Of a DNA stretch of 64,000 nucleotides, positions 33,496 to 42,881 are shown in pieces. The position numbers were made by a program, and so were the translations under genes. Source of the DNA: Pedobacter sp. MC2016-05 (GTDB lineage Bacteria > Bacteroidota > Bacteroidia > Sphingobacteriales > Sphingobacteriaceae); NCBI RefSeq assembly GCF_026239735.1, contig NZ_JAPIVT010000005.1, forward strand, positions 186,001 through 250,000, given 5' to 3'. The notes under the pieces were generated by a model. That model was given only the letters and a program-made list of their open reading frames with translations, was not told the DNA's origin and did not search any database. Each line of letters starts with the position of its first letter. Position 1 is the stretch's first letter.

Positions 33496-33502
33496 TTGTA
33501 AA

Positions 33503-33566
33503 TCGTCATTGCCAGAGATCAGTTGCCTGTGTGATAGCATAGATTGCTTCGTGCCTCTCATTAACG
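33503..33566. repeat. Dispersed inverted repeat C, decayed copy 2
   Basis: The right arm AGATTGCTTCGTGCCTCTCA-TTAACGA is a close match to copy 1 at 28227-28249. The left arm CGTCATTGCC...GTTGC is worn. It lies between the DEAD-box-like gene stop and its terminator. Confidence 0.55.
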
Positions 33567-33581
33567 AAAAATTTTAGACGC

Positions 33582-33611
33582 AAAAAGCCCCGATTTTCAT
33601 CGGGGCTTTTT
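33582..33611. terminator. Strong bidirectional rho-independent terminator
   Basis: GCCCCGAT, loop TTTC, ATCGGGGC with five A before and five T after. It serves the convergent DEAD-box-like and OmpA genes. Confidence 0.93.
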
Positions 33612-33630
33612 CGTATCATTTTACTATTGA

Positions 33631-34911
33631 CTAGTATAATGTAAATTCTACACGACGGTTTTCTTGACGACCCGCTGCAGTTTTGTTTGTTGAAATTGGT
33701 TGATCAGGTCCGTAACCAGTAGCTTCAATTCTTGATGCGTTAGCACCTTGAGATACTAAATAAGCTTTAACTGATTCTGCTCTTTCTTTAGATAAACGTA
33801 AGTTTAACTCTCTACCACCAGTGTTATCTGTGTGACCAGCTAATTTTAAGCTAAAGTTTTTCTCTACTAATAAACCAGCAACTCTGTTTAATGAAGCATA
33901 AGATTTAGAACGGATAGTAGACTTACCTAAATCAAACTCTAAGTTTGAAATCGCATCTTTAACAACTTTACGATCTTCTTCAGTTATTACTTTAGTTTCT
34001 CTGATAATTTCGCGTTGAACTTTGATTGGGCAACCTGAACCATCAACTACAGTACCTGTTGGAGTTCCTGGGCATTTATCAAATTTGTTAGCTACACCAT
34101 CATTATCATCATCAGCTAAATCTTTAGCATATTGCTCTCTGTCTCTGGCTGCATTTTGTTCTGCTGTAGATAATGCTCTTCTTAATTCAGCACTTTCTTC
34201 TGCACTTTGCTTACGTAAATCGGCAACAGCGCTATAGTTCTGCAATTGAGAATTTTCTTTGTTTCCTAAAGCAAACTCTAAACCTGCGTGAGCGTAAGAG
34301 AATCTGCTTTCATTATAAGCAGCTTTAACTGTTGGTGAAGATTTGATAAAATTGATATCATAACCTAAATCGATGTTAATACCTTTAGAAACACCAATTT
34401 TAAATCCAACTCCAGTCGGGATAAACCAACCTTCTCTATCAGCAAATACTTCTGTAGTTCCAATTTGTGAATCAGATGACATGTAACCAGCACCAGCTTT
34501 TACGTATGGAATTAACACTGCATTTTCAGTATTTAAACTAAAGTTTGCAATGTTTAAAACTGCTGTTAATGATCCAGACCAGTTAATGCTATTTTTTTGC
34601 TCTAAGTTTCCGAAAGCGTTAGCTGTTTTAACCTCGCCACGCAAGAAATCTGCTTGCAAGCCTAAAGCTGGTAAAATTTGTTTCTTAACAAATGCACCAT
34701 AACCAATACTTTTAAATTCTCTTGCATCTACGCTTCCGCCACCTAAGAAAGTGTTTTGGCTTAAGATACCACCATGAGCACCAACGCTCCAGGTTCTTAA
34801 TGATTGTTTACCAAATCTACTTGTTGTAGTTGGCGTTTCTTGTGCAAATAATTGTGATGATAGTCCTAATAAGGCAACCAACATTGTTGATTTTGTAATT
34901 CTCGAATTCAT
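33631..34911 (-). CDS. OmpA-family outer-membrane protein with Ca-binding-type repeat
   Basis: This 426-residue protein has a signal peptide (cleavage after SSQLFA), an N-terminal eight-strand-type barrel (about 30-215), a Gln/Glu/Arg-rich coiled-coil linker (about 225-265), one thrombospondin type-3-like repeat (DDDNDGVANKFDKCPGTP) and a C-terminal OmpA peptidoglycan-binding domain (about 310-426) with the signature LAGHTDNTGGRELNLRLSKE and RRVEFTLY at the end. Role: anchors the outer membrane to peptidoglycan. The 252-base upstream gap has an AACAGT/ACTGTT hairpin at 34941-34963 in the likely 5' untranslated region and no gene. Confidence 0.93.
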   Translation of the reverse strand: MNSRITKSTMLVALLGLSSQLFAQETPTTTSRFGKQSLRTWSVGAHGGILSQNTFLGGGSVDAREFKSIGYGAFVKKQILPALGLQADFLRGEVKTANAFGNLEQKNSINWSGSLTAVLNIANFSLNTENAVLIPYVKAGAGYMSSDSQIGTTEVFADREGWFIPTGVGFKIGVSKGINIDLGYDINFIKSSPTVKAAYNESRFSYAHAGLEFALGNKENSQLQNYSAVADLRKQSAEESAELRRALSTAEQNAARDREQYAKDLADDDNDGVANKFDKCPGTPTGTVVDGSGCPIKVQREIIRETKVITEEDRKVVKDAISNLEFDLGKSTIRSKSYASLNRVAGLLVEKNFSLKLAGHTDNTGGRELNLRLSKERAESVKAYLVSQGANASRIEATGYGPDQPISTNKTAAGRQENRRVEFTLY

Positions 34912-35163
34912 TTTTATTAATTTATAAATAATAGTCTCTTAACAGTTTTTTTATAATACTGTTTGGTTGCCTCTAAGAAAAAACCTTGCCAAAAAAGAGA
35001 AAATCCATTCAACCATCATTAAATCAGATGATTATAATTGATAAAATAATTCACAAAAATGTTACCTAAGAGCCCTTAGCGGGTTAAAAACTGTCTGTAA
35101 TTGTATACATAGATTAGATTTTGATTAAAAATTAACTTTGCGATGCGCTAGTTTTACCAATAA

Positions 35164-35694
35164 TTATAGTCTTAACTTCGCAAAGAAATCCCAGAATACA
35201 ATACCTGCAGATATTACAATATTAAAAGAGTGTTTGGTTCCAAACTGAGGAATTTCGATACATTCATCAATGGTTGCCATCACTTCATCACTCACGCCAT
35301 CAACTTCATTGCCAAAAATTAACGCATATTTTTTGTTGGGATCTGGCCGAAAACTATTTAGCATAGTACTATTTTCTGCCTGCTCAATGGCAACAATTTC
35401 ATAGTCTTCAATACGTAAGGCATTGATTGCAGATAAAGTGTCAGGATAATAAATCCATTCTACAGATTGTGTTGCCCCTAAAGCAGTTTTTTCGATTTCA
35501 CGATGTGGAGGTTGTGCGGTAATTCCACACAAAACAACCTTTTCCAGTGCAAAACCATCTGCTGTACGAAAAACAGAACCGACATTATGCATGCTGCGAA
35601 CATTATCTAAAACCACCACGACTGGAAGTTTCTCTTGCGCTTTAAACGCTGCTATATCTGGACGATTGAGTTCGTCTAATTTTAATTTTTTCAT
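35164..35694 (-). CDS. TrmH/SpoU-family RNA 2'-O-methyltransferase
   Basis: This 176-residue protein has the three SPOUT motifs: VVLDNVRSMHNVGSVFRTADG (motif 1), YALIFGNEVDGVSDEV (motif 2) and IPQFGTKHSFNIVISAGIV (motif 3, with KHSFN where SLNVS is usual). It lacks the N-terminal substrate-binding extension of RlmB, so it is a minimal catalytic domain like TrmL/TrmH. It would methylate a ribose 2'-OH in tRNA or rRNA using S-adenosylmethionine through the knotted fold. It stands alone between ompA and galK on the same strand. Confidence 0.9.
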   Translation of the reverse strand: MKKLKLDELNRPDIAAFKAQEKLPVVVVLDNVRSMHNVGSVFRTADGFALEKVVLCGITAQPPHREIEKTALGATQSVEWIYYPDTLSAINALRIEDYEIVAIEQAENSTMLNSFRPDPNKKYALIFGNEVDGVSDEVMATIDECIEIPQFGTKHSFNIVISAGIVFWDFFAKLRL

Positions 35695-35756
35695 TGTATT
35701 AACCGCAAATTTGCAGTTTATCTGGAAGATTATTATTATTGGCTATCTTAAATATT

Positions 35757-36908
35757 TCAGAGCCTTTTGGGGCCATCTCCAATCTCACTAATGTAAATCG
35801 CTGCAGGATAGCCGATTTTCCCCACATAATACGCTGTTAAGTGTTTGGCAAAATCTTCCTCATAACCTTTTTCAAGCAAAGCGATAGCACAACCGCCAAA
35901 TCCAGCGCCAGTCATTCGGGCACCAATTACATGATCGTAAGTCAAACAAAAATCAACAACTGCATCCAACTCATCTCCGCTAACCTCGTAAAGCTCCTTC
36001 AATGATTTATGCGATGCATACATCAAACGGCCGAATTCTTCTAAGTTGCCGTTATTAAGTGCTTTAGCCGCAAGATGAACGCGGTCGTTTTCCTTTACCA
36101 CATGTGTAGCTCTGTTCAGAATTGTCTCATCATGAATCAAATGACTATGTAGCGCAAACTTCTCTGCGTTTAGTTCACACAAATTGTGAAGCGTAATTTC
36201 CTCATTCAACAATCTTAAAGCTTCCTGGCATTCTGCAACACGTTCATTATATTTAGAATCAGCCAATTCTCGGGGCTTATTAGTATTGATAATAGCTAAA
36301 GAATATTTACCTAAGTTAAAATCAACCATTTTGTATCTCAGCGTTTCGCAATCAAGTACAATGGCTTTGTCCTTTTCACCAATTGCTACTGCAAACTGAT
36401 CCATAATACCTGAGTTCAAACCGATAAAATCATTTTCAACCTTTTTGGCAATTTTGATTAGCTCCAGTTTATCATAGCCCAAATTCAAGTAATCGTTCAA
36501 TGCAAATGCCGTAGCGATTTCAATTGATGCTGAAGAAGATAGGCCGGATCCGATTGGAATGTTACCGAAAAACAGAAAATCAAATCCATTGATTTCTTTT
36601 CCGTCCTTTAAAAACTCATTGATTATTCCGATAGGATAATTGGCCCACAAACTACCGTTTTTATCATGGATCTTATTGCTCTCTACATCAACCTGAGCTT
36701 CAAAATTTAAACTTTTAAACCTGAATTTGCCATCGTTATTTGAGGCAATAGCAACCCAGGTTCCTAATGTGATGGCGCAAGGCATTACTAGTCCACCATT
36801 ATAATCTATATGCTCGCCAATCAGGTTGATCCTTCCAGGAGTGAAGTAAACTGCATCAGAATTACGATTATAATTTGCTAAAAAATTTTGCTCAAGTTCG
36901 ATTTTCAT
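35757..36908 (-). CDS. galK: Galactokinase
   Basis: The ATG at 36908 gives 383 residues starting MKIELEQNFLANYNRN, the usual distance to the GHMP signature; an ATG at 36962 would run into the galM leader. Galactokinase motifs are present: PGRINLIGEHIDYNGG (galactose binding), GSGLSSSASIEIATAF (ATP phosphate loop) and MTGAGFGGCAIALL (motif 3). It phosphorylates galactose at C1 with ATP, the first committed step of the Leloir pathway. The galM gene is divergent with 73 bases between the starts, so both can share one regulatory region; galT and galE are not in the window. Confidence 0.95.
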   Translation of the reverse strand: MKIELEQNFLANYNRNSDAVYFTPGRINLIGEHIDYNGGLVMPCAITLGTWVAIASNNDGKFRFKSLNFEAQVDVESNKIHDKNGSLWANYPIGIINEFLKDGKEINGFDFLFFGNIPIGSGLSSSASIEIATAFALNDYLNLGYDKLELIKIAKKVENDFIGLNSGIMDQFAVAIGEKDKAIVLDCETLRYKMVDFNLGKYSLAIINTNKPRELADSKYNERVAECQEALRLLNEEITLHNLCELNAEKFALHSHLIHDETILNRATHVVKENDRVHLAAKALNNGNLEEFGRLMYASHKSLKELYEVSGDELDAVVDFCLTYDHVIGARMTGAGFGGCAIALLEKGYEEDFAKHLTAYYVGKIGYPAAIYISEIGDGPKRL

Positions 36909-36929
36909 TTGGTTAAAAATATTTATAAA

Positions 36930-36951
36930 AGCATTAATAATGCTATGTTTG
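36930..36951 (+). promoter_or_regulatory. Inverted repeat abutting the -7 element of galM
   Basis: AGCATT-AAT-AATGCT (36930-36944) is a perfect inverted repeat that shares its last base with TATGTTTG (36944-36951), a match to TAnnTTTG. It lies in the 73-base galK-galM divergent gap and could be the binding site of a galactose-responsive regulator. Confidence 0.45.
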
Positions 36952-36981
36952 TTACGAAACAAAAATCCTAAGTTACAATTT

Positions 36982-38028
36982 ATGAGCGTTCAGCAAACAT
37001 CAACAGGAAAATTTATTGATGGCGAAGAAGTTTTCGCACTCGAACTAACCAATAGCAAAGGCACTTACGTTAAGATTTTTAATTACGGTGCTATCATTAA
37101 TAAATTTATAGTTCAAAATGCCAAAGGTGAGATGCAGGATATTGTATTAGGCTTTGATACTTTTGAGCAATATCTTGATCGTGAATATTTGAAGAACTAT
37201 CCTTACTTCGGAGCGGTAATTGGTCGTTATGCAAATCGCATCAGAGATGGTCGTTTCAGCATTGGCGATGAGCTTTTCCAATTGGTTCAAAATGCTGGTG
37301 CAGCAACGTTGCATGGCGGCACAGTAGGTTTCGATAGAAAAGTTTGGGATATTGTTGAAGTTGAGGAAAATCAAAACTTGGTTACGTTAGAATATGAAAG
37401 TGAAGATGGCGAGGAAAATTTTCCAGGCAATTTAGTGATCTCTCTAACTTTTGAATTGACTGAGAATAATGAACTTATTTTAAGCTACGAAGCTGAAACA
37501 GATAAAGCTACTCCCATTAATTTAACCCACCATGGCTATTTTAACCTATCTCCTGATGGTGGAAATGTTGCTAATCATCAACTTCAAATTTTTGGGTCGA
37601 ATTATTTAGAGCAAGATGATAATTATTCAGTAACTGGAAAATTAATTCCGGTAGCTGGAACACCGCTCGATTTTACACACTTAAAGGAAATTGGAAAAGA
37701 TTGGGACCCTGAAGAAGGTTATGATCAAAGCTTTGTTCTTGATAAAATTTATGGTGATTTATCTCTGGCAAGTGAAACGAGCGAGTCAGAGAGTGGTTTA
37801 ACTTTAAGTGTTTACACCACCGAGCCTGTTGCACATTTATACACCGCAAAATACGTTGATGTAAAAAATGGTAAAGGCGGAAAAGACTATCAAGCTTACA
37901 GCGCTTTTTGCATTGAAACCCAGCACCATCCAAATGGAATCAATATTCCTGAATTTCCAAGTACAATATTACAGCCTGAGGATTTATACACACAAACTAC
38001 AATTTATAAATTATCACTAGCCAAATAA
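36982..38028 (+). CDS. galM: Aldose 1-epimerase (mutarotase)
   Basis: The ATG at 36982 gives 348 residues beginning MSVQQTSTGKFIDGEEVF; upstream in-frame codons from 36940 lie in the promoter region. GalM landmarks are RYANRIRDGRF, catalytic His in NLTHHGYFNLS and catalytic Glu in CIETQHHPNG. It interconverts alpha and beta anomers of galactose or glucose and feeds galactokinase. No signal peptide is visible, so it is cytoplasmic. It is divergent from galK and has a DUF1398 gene two bases downstream, probably in the same transcript. Confidence 0.94.
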   Translation: MSVQQTSTGKFIDGEEVFALELTNSKGTYVKIFNYGAIINKFIVQNAKGEMQDIVLGFDTFEQYLDREYLKNYPYFGAVIGRYANRIRDGRFSIGDELFQLVQNAGAATLHGGTVGFDRKVWDIVEVEENQNLVTLEYESEDGEENFPGNLVISLTFELTENNELILSYEAETDKATPINLTHHGYFNLSPDGGNVANHQLQIFGSNYLEQDDNYSVTGKLIPVAGTPLDFTHLKEIGKDWDPEEGYDQSFVLDKIYGDLSLASETSESESGLTLSVYTTEPVAHLYTAKYVDVKNGKGGKDYQAYSAFCIETQHHPNGINIPEFPSTILQPEDLYTQTTIYKLSLAK

Positions 38029-38030
38029 AT

Positions 38031-38426
38031 ATGTTTAGCCTTCAAGATATTAAAACCGCAGAAGCAAAAATAAAAACCGGTGCTGATTTCCCTCAGTTTA
38101 TTAAAGAAATTAAAGAAATGGGGGTAGTCAGAAATGATGTTTATGTGGCTAACGGACTTTCCATTTATTTTGATGATAAAGACAATGCACAGCAGGCAAG
38201 TCCGCCGGAATATCCAGCGCTTATCATTAACGATGAGTCATCTGCAGATAAATTGGCGCATGCTTTAAAAATACATCAAAAGGGAGAAACCGATTATTTG
38301 ACCTTCTGTAAGCAAGCTGCAGATGCTGGCGTAGAAAAATGGGTGATTGATTTGGGAGCAATGACTTGTACTTATCTAGATAGTGAGGGCAATGAATTGG
38401 TACAGGAGAAAATTCCAACTATTTGA
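38031..38426 (+). CDS. DUF1398 family protein
   Basis: This 131-residue protein resembles DUF1398: an N-terminal helix pair (AEAKIKTGADFPQFIKEIKE), then VVRNDVYVANGLSIYFDD, and a last part VEKWVIDLGAMTCTYLDSEG. Members are cytoplasmic and of unknown function; some are described as phage-envelope-like by old annotation, which has no support. It begins two bases after the galM stop, so it is co-transcribed, but a part in galactose use is only suggested by position. Confidence 0.8.
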   Translation: MFSLQDIKTAEAKIKTGADFPQFIKEIKEMGVVRNDVYVANGLSIYFDDKDNAQQASPPEYPALIINDESSADKLAHALKIHQKGETDYLTFCKQAADAGVEKWVIDLGAMTCTYLDSEGNELVQEKIPTI

Positions 38427-38502
38427 AGGCTGGAAATAAAAATGGTGAGTTGCTATTTCGAGGAAAATAAATAATGCTATAAAACAGAATAAGCTAGCGT
38501 GA

Positions 38503-39363
38503 CTAAATTCTTTCTAGCACCAGTTTAATAGCCTGCTCTACAATTTTATTAGGTTCTTTACTAAATTCAAAGTTTACGCGGCTTGCCAAAATTGCATTGA
38601 TCGACAAGGCTTTATGTCCTAGTATTTTAGCCAATGCATAAATACCCGCTGTTTCCATTTCCAAATTGGTAATGCGATATTGATTGCTCTTGAAATTATT
38701 TATTAAACTTATGAAGTTAGGGACAGCATTCTCCGCTCTCACTACCCGTCCCTGTGGCGCATAAAATCCAGGAGCAGTAATGGTGATTCCTCGTGGTAAA
38801 TCTTTTCCAATTGTATTTAGTAAAGTATCATTAGCAGCAGTCAAATAAGGATTGACGTTTTTCAAATGCTCAAAATATCTATTTATATCAGCCATTAAAG
38901 TTCTATCATCATTAGCAACTTCCTGAATATAATAGTTCATTAGGGCATCCATTCCCAAACCATAATTCGAAGCCAATATGGTACCCATCGGGATATCGGC
39001 CTGAACGGCACCAGAAGTACCTACACGGATAATATTCAGTGACTTAAGATCTTTTTTAACCAATCTGGTTTCAAAATCTATATTGACCAAAGCATCTAAT
39101 TCGTTAAAAACGATATCTATGTTATCCGTACCAATACCGGTAGAAAGCACCGTTACCCTCTTTTTACCTACATAACCGGTATGCGTGATGAATTCTCTTT
39201 TCCCCTTTTTTAATTCTACTTCATCAAAATACTTACTTACTTCAGCCACCCGATCCGGATCGCCAACAGTAATTACTGTTTCTGCAACGTCTTCTGGCAA
39301 TAAATTCAAATGATAAATGCTCCCGTCTGGATTGATAATTAAGTCGCTTTCGGATATTTTCAT
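38503..39363 (-). CDS. Nucleoside phosphorylase (uridine phosphorylase-like)
   Basis: This 286-residue protein belongs to the PNP/UDP phosphorylase family, which splits nucleosides with phosphate into base and ribose-1-phosphate. Visible motifs are VITVGDPDRVAEVSKYF, IIRVGTSGAVQADIPMG (phosphate site) and NLEMETAGIYALAKILG (ribose-binding Glu-Met-Glu). The protein is longer than E. coli Udp and has an insertion around 165-215. Base preference cannot be told; uridine is the usual annotation for this subgroup. It is the downstream end of a run of minus-strand genes from ribD. Confidence 0.88.
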   Translation of the reverse strand: MKISESDLIINPDGSIYHLNLLPEDVAETVITVGDPDRVAEVSKYFDEVELKKGKREFITHTGYVGKKRVTVLSTGIGTDNIDIVFNELDALVNIDFETRLVKKDLKSLNIIRVGTSGAVQADIPMGTILASNYGLGMDALMNYYIQEVANDDRTLMADINRYFEHLKNVNPYLTAANDTLLNTIGKDLPRGITITAPGFYAPQGRVVRAENAVPNFISLINNFKSNQYRITNLEMETAGIYALAKILGHKALSINAILASRVNFEFSKEPNKIVEQAIKLVLERI

Positions 39364-39398
39364 AATTGCATAGCTTAAAGTAAATTTTGTTTAGGCAC

Positions 39399-40013
39399 TT
39401 AAGTGGTTTGGAGATATTTCAGTTTTACGTTACTTATCTTATCAAACTTACTTAAAACTTGATTCAATTGTGCCTTTCTCACCTCAAGTTTTAAAATGCA
39501 ATTGGCATCGAAGTGTTGTTGTAGAATAATCAGGTTTTCCTCTTTAACCAGTTTCATCACATCATTCATCTGGAGATAATCAAAATATGCTTCGTACAAA
39601 TCATTTATTGTTCTAGTAACAATTTTTGCAGAGGTAATCGCCTCTAAACTGGCATTTTTATAAGCATTTATTAAACCAGGAACACCTAGTAATGTACCAC
39701 CAAAATAACGGACTACCACGATCACTACGTTTGTAAGATCGGCAGATAGTAAGCAATTCAAAATCGGTCTGCCAGCAGTGCCTGAGGGTTCGCCATCATC
39801 GTTAATACGAAAAACAGAACGATCGGGAGTTAAACGATAGGCATAACACCAATGTCTAGCCTTGGAATGTTCATTACGAAGATTTGCAATAATAGGCTTT
39901 ACCTCATCTTCATTGCGGATAGGATAGGAGTAAGCGATGAATTTACTGCCTTTATCACGAAAAATTCCTTCTGAAGGATTTTCTATCGTTTTATAAGAAT
40001 CATCGAACAGCAT
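39399..40013 (-). CDS. IMPACT (YigZ/UPF0029) family protein
   Basis: From the ATG at 40013 (MLFDDSYKTIENPSEG) the protein has 204 residues, the family's normal size; an ATG at 40046 would overlap further into the permease gene. The YigZ N-terminal domain has RDKGSKFIAYSYPIRNEDE, ARHWCYAYRL, RINDDGEPSGTAGRPIL and VVRYFGGTLLGVPGLINAY, its main signatures. The C-terminal ferredoxin-like DUF1949 part follows. Related eukaryotic IMPACT proteins modulate translation; the bacterial role is uncertain. It overlaps the DMT permease gene by 14 bases, so the two are translationally linked. Confidence 0.9.
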   Translation of the reverse strand: MLFDDSYKTIENPSEGIFRDKGSKFIAYSYPIRNEDEVKPIIANLRNEHSKARHWCYAYRLTPDRSVFRINDDGEPSGTAGRPILNCLLSADLTNVVIVVVRYFGGTLLGVPGLINAYKNASLEAITSAKIVTRTINDLYEAYFDYLQMNDVMKLVKEENLIILQQHFDANCILKLEVRKAQLNQVLSKFDKISNVKLKYLQTT

Positions 40014-40866
40014 TTTGCGACAAGGTAATAAAGATGACAGCAGCAAGGGCTAACACGATTCCGAGGTAATTTATTTTTGTTAATTTCTCCTTGAATATGA
40101 TTATTCCAATTAAACTTCCTACTACGATTACCCCCATATTCATTGCTGCAAAAACTGTTGATGGATTGCTGGACAAGGCTTTATGGGCTTTCATATAAAA
40201 CAAAATGTTACCAAAATTAAATAATCCTAAAACCAAGCCGCAAGCCAAATTAACCAGCTGAGTTTTGATTTTTCTACTGATCATTAATACGATTACAATG
40301 ATGAGCGAAACGATAAACGCTAGGCAAAAAATAACGAAGAGCGAGGTTGTGTATGGAAGTAATTTATATAAGGCAATTTGTTTGAAGAGTACATCTATAA
40401 CACCAAAACCTATAAAAACCATTAATGGATAAATCCAATTTCCCTGGTTTTCCTTCTGATCAGTTTTTCGAAGGAAAGTTAAAACGATAGCGGGAAACCC
40501 GACTAATAAACCAATTATTTTTAGTTGATTAAAATCTTCACGGAATATAAAATAAGCAGCCAAGATGGGGATAAAAAGAGATAATCGCTGGGCGATATCG
40601 GTTTTTACGATACCGAGGTTTCTTATTGATGCAGCCAAAAGCAAAAATACCGAAGGCAATAATACTGCTAGCGATAAGTAAATTGACCAGGGAGCACTAG
40701 AATTTACAACAGCAACATCTGGCTTAAAGAAAATATAACATAAGATTAAAGCAGCAAAATAATTTACTGTAACTGCCTGAATGATATTGATTTGATAGCG
40801 TTTTGCCAATTTTAGCAATACGGCAACTGTAACGCTGCAGCAAATGCTTAATAGTATGTAAATCAT
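40000..40866 (-). CDS. EamA/DMT-superfamily membrane transporter
   Basis: This 288-residue protein has about ten hydrophobic helices in two halves, the EamA arrangement, with ends such as MIYILLSICCSVTVAVLLKL and LGIVLALAAVIFITLSQNA. The second half has SSNPSTVFAAMNMGVIVVGSLIG and IIIFKEKLTKINYLGIVLA, the typical EamA end-of-repeat pattern. DMT carriers export amino acids, sugars or other metabolites; the substrate cannot be guessed. It starts directly after the ribD stop (no gap) and overlaps the IMPACT gene, so these three genes form one operon. Confidence 0.88.
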   Translation of the reverse strand: MIYILLSICCSVTVAVLLKLAKRYQINIIQAVTVNYFAALILCYIFFKPDVAVVNSSAPWSIYLSLAVLLPSVFLLLAASIRNLGIVKTDIAQRLSLFIPILAAYFIFREDFNQLKIIGLLVGFPAIVLTFLRKTDQKENQGNWIYPLMVFIGFGVIDVLFKQIALYKLLPYTTSLFVIFCLAFIVSLIIVIVLMISRKIKTQLVNLACGLVLGLFNFGNILFYMKAHKALSSNPSTVFAAMNMGVIVVGSLIGIIIFKEKLTKINYLGIVLALAAVIFITLSQNAVR

Positions 40867-41919
40867 TTAGTTGTGCTGATTAATATAGATGGATAGTTGA
40901 TCAGAACCAACCCGGATTTGCTCTTGTAAACGACCGTTGATCACTGGCGAGGGAATGCCGTTGTTCCAACTGCCCTGAGAACTAAAAATTCTGGCTTCAT
41001 CCCAGATATTAGCCTCCAGGAATTGCTTTAAAATATTCGCCCCACCTTCAACAATTACCGATTGCATATCCATCAAATAAAGTTGAAAGGCTATTTTTTG
41101 AGCCAGATAGAAGTGCATATCTTCCATTTGAATGTAGTGAACATTTCCAACCACATCTGTTTTAATTTCATTGAAGATGATGGTCTTAGCTTCATCATTA
41201 AAAATGTAGTTGTTTTGTGGAACGTCGAGATTCTTATCAATTACAAGGCGGGTGGGATTTTTTCCTGGCCACTCTCGTGCTGTGAGTTGAGGATTATCGA
41301 TGATGGCCGTTTGCTTGCCAATTAAAATGGCATCCTCCTCTGTCCGCCATTGATGGGCCATTCTTTTGGCTAAAGCGCCACTAATCCATTTCTGGTGCCC
41401 ATCATTGGTTGCAAAATACCCGTTTGCGGTTTCTGCCCATTTAAGGGTGATATACGGTCGCTGCTGCAGAATTCTTGTGAAAAATCTGCGGTTAAAATAT
41501 TTGCACTCTTCCTCTAAAACACCACTTACTACTTCTATACCCGCATTTCTTAACTTCTCAATCCCTTTGCCATCTACCCCCGAAAACGGATCACGATTGC
41601 CAATTACAACTTTTTTCAACTGATGCTTTACAAATAAATCGGCACAGGGAGGGGTTTTACCAAAATGCGCACAGGGTTCTAAGTTTACATAAGCAATGGC
41701 TTGCTTTAATAATTCATCACTGTCATCGCCGTACTGATCGAAAACCGATTTTATAGCATTCGGTTCTGCATGGGCCTTACCAAATTCTTGATGATAACCT
41801 TCACCGATAAGTTTCCCATTATGAACAATTACGCAGCCAACCATGGGGTTAGGACTTACATTTCCAATTGCTAAGGCCGCCAGCTCTAAGCAGCGTTTCA
41901 TGTAAAATTCGTCGGTCAT
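40867..41919 (-). CDS. ribD: Bifunctional riboflavin deaminase/reductase
   Basis: This 350-residue enzyme carries out two steps of riboflavin synthesis: deamination of the pyrimidine and reduction of its ribose side chain. The zinc deaminase part (1-145) has HAEPNAI with the catalytic Glu, and PCAHFGKTPPCADLF with the zinc Cys pair. The reductase part (about 148-350) has TLKWAETANGYFATNDGHQKW and VEGGANILKQFLE for NADPH and substrate. Other rib genes are not here, so the pathway is dispersed. It is divergent from prmC with an 80-base gap. Confidence 0.94.
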   Translation of the reverse strand: MTDEFYMKRCLELAALAIGNVSPNPMVGCVIVHNGKLIGEGYHQEFGKAHAEPNAIKSVFDQYGDDSDELLKQAIAYVNLEPCAHFGKTPPCADLFVKHQLKKVVIGNRDPFSGVDGKGIEKLRNAGIEVVSGVLEEECKYFNRRFFTRILQQRPYITLKWAETANGYFATNDGHQKWISGALAKRMAHQWRTEEDAILIGKQTAIIDNPQLTAREWPGKNPTRLVIDKNLDVPQNNYIFNDEAKTIIFNEIKTDVVGNVHYIQMEDMHFYLAQKIAFQLYLMDMQSVIVEGGANILKQFLEANIWDEARIFSSQGSWNNGIPSPVINGRLQEQIRVGSDQLSIYINQHN

Positions 41920-41999
41920 TTGCGCAAAAATACTAAAAAATGAGCCATTAGCCTTACAAACATCATCGATATGGTTTCAAAAATATTAATTTTACAACG

Positions 42000-42881
42000 A
42001 TGAAATTAGGAGAGTTAGAAGAGCATTTCAAAGAAGAATTAAGTCAACAATATGATGGTGATGAAGCCAGAGCGATGTTTAGTCTGGCTGCAGAACATGT
42101 TTTGAAATTTTCACCGGGTAAATTGCGCATGATGGGCGATAGTGTAATGGACTTCGTTCATCTCCAAAAAATGCTAAGTATCTTAAACGATTTGATCATT
42201 GGAAAGCCCATTCAATATATATTGGGCGAAACCCATTTTTATGGTTTAGTCTTTATCGTGAATGAAAATGTACTCATTCCAAGGCCCGAAACAGAAGAGT
42301 TGGTAGATTGGATTATTTCAGACCTTAAGCTTAAGCCAACTGACTCGATTAAAATTTTCGATATTGGTACGGGCTCGGGTTGCATTCCAATTACCCTAAA
42401 AAAGCACCTGTCGGAAGCATCAGTTTCATCCTTAGATGTTTCTACTGATGCACTCGAAGTAGCGCAAAAAAATGCGGTTCAGCTGAATACACCACTATCA
42501 TTCATTCATGCGGATATCCTGAAATATTCAAGTGAAGAAAAATATGATGTAATTGTGAGTAACCCACCTTACATCAGAGACTTAGAAAAAGCAGGCATGC
42601 ATGCTAATGTGTTAGATTATGAGCCACAACTGGCCTTGTTTGTTGATGATAATAATCCATTGATTTTTTATAATGCCATTGCAGATTTTGCCAAAACCAA
42701 CTTAAAACCAACTGGTAATTTGTACCTCGAAATTAATGAATTTTTATCATCTGAAACTATAGAAATGCTTTCAGCTAAAGGATTTACAAGTATCGATTTG
42801 AGAAAAGATATGCAGTTCAAAAACCGAATGATTAAAGCGAGCTTTGATCAGGCAACTACGATCTCGGATGAAACTGTGTAA
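42000..42881 (+). CDS. prmC: Peptide chain release factor N5-glutamine methyltransferase
   Basis: This 293-residue protein methylates the Gln of the GGQ motif in release factors. The SAM-binding loop is IFDIGTGSGCIPITL and the catalytic motif NPPYIRD; the helical N-terminal part contacts the release factor, and IPRPETEELVDWII is the family's conserved entry to the catalytic domain. The 3' end overlaps the convergent xerD gene by 26 bases. Length and motifs are standard for PrmC. Confidence 0.94.
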   Translation: MKLGELEEHFKEELSQQYDGDEARAMFSLAAEHVLKFSPGKLRMMGDSVMDFVHLQKMLSILNDLIIGKPIQYILGETHFYGLVFIVNENVLIPRPETEELVDWIISDLKLKPTDSIKIFDIGTGSGCIPITLKKHLSEASVSSLDVSTDALEVAQKNAVQLNTPLSFIHADILKYSSEEKYDVIVSNPPYIRDLEKAGMHANVLDYEPQLALFVDDNNPLIFYNAIADFAKTNLKPTGNLYLEINEFLSSETIEMLSAKGFTSIDLRKDMQFKNRMIKASFDQATTISDETV

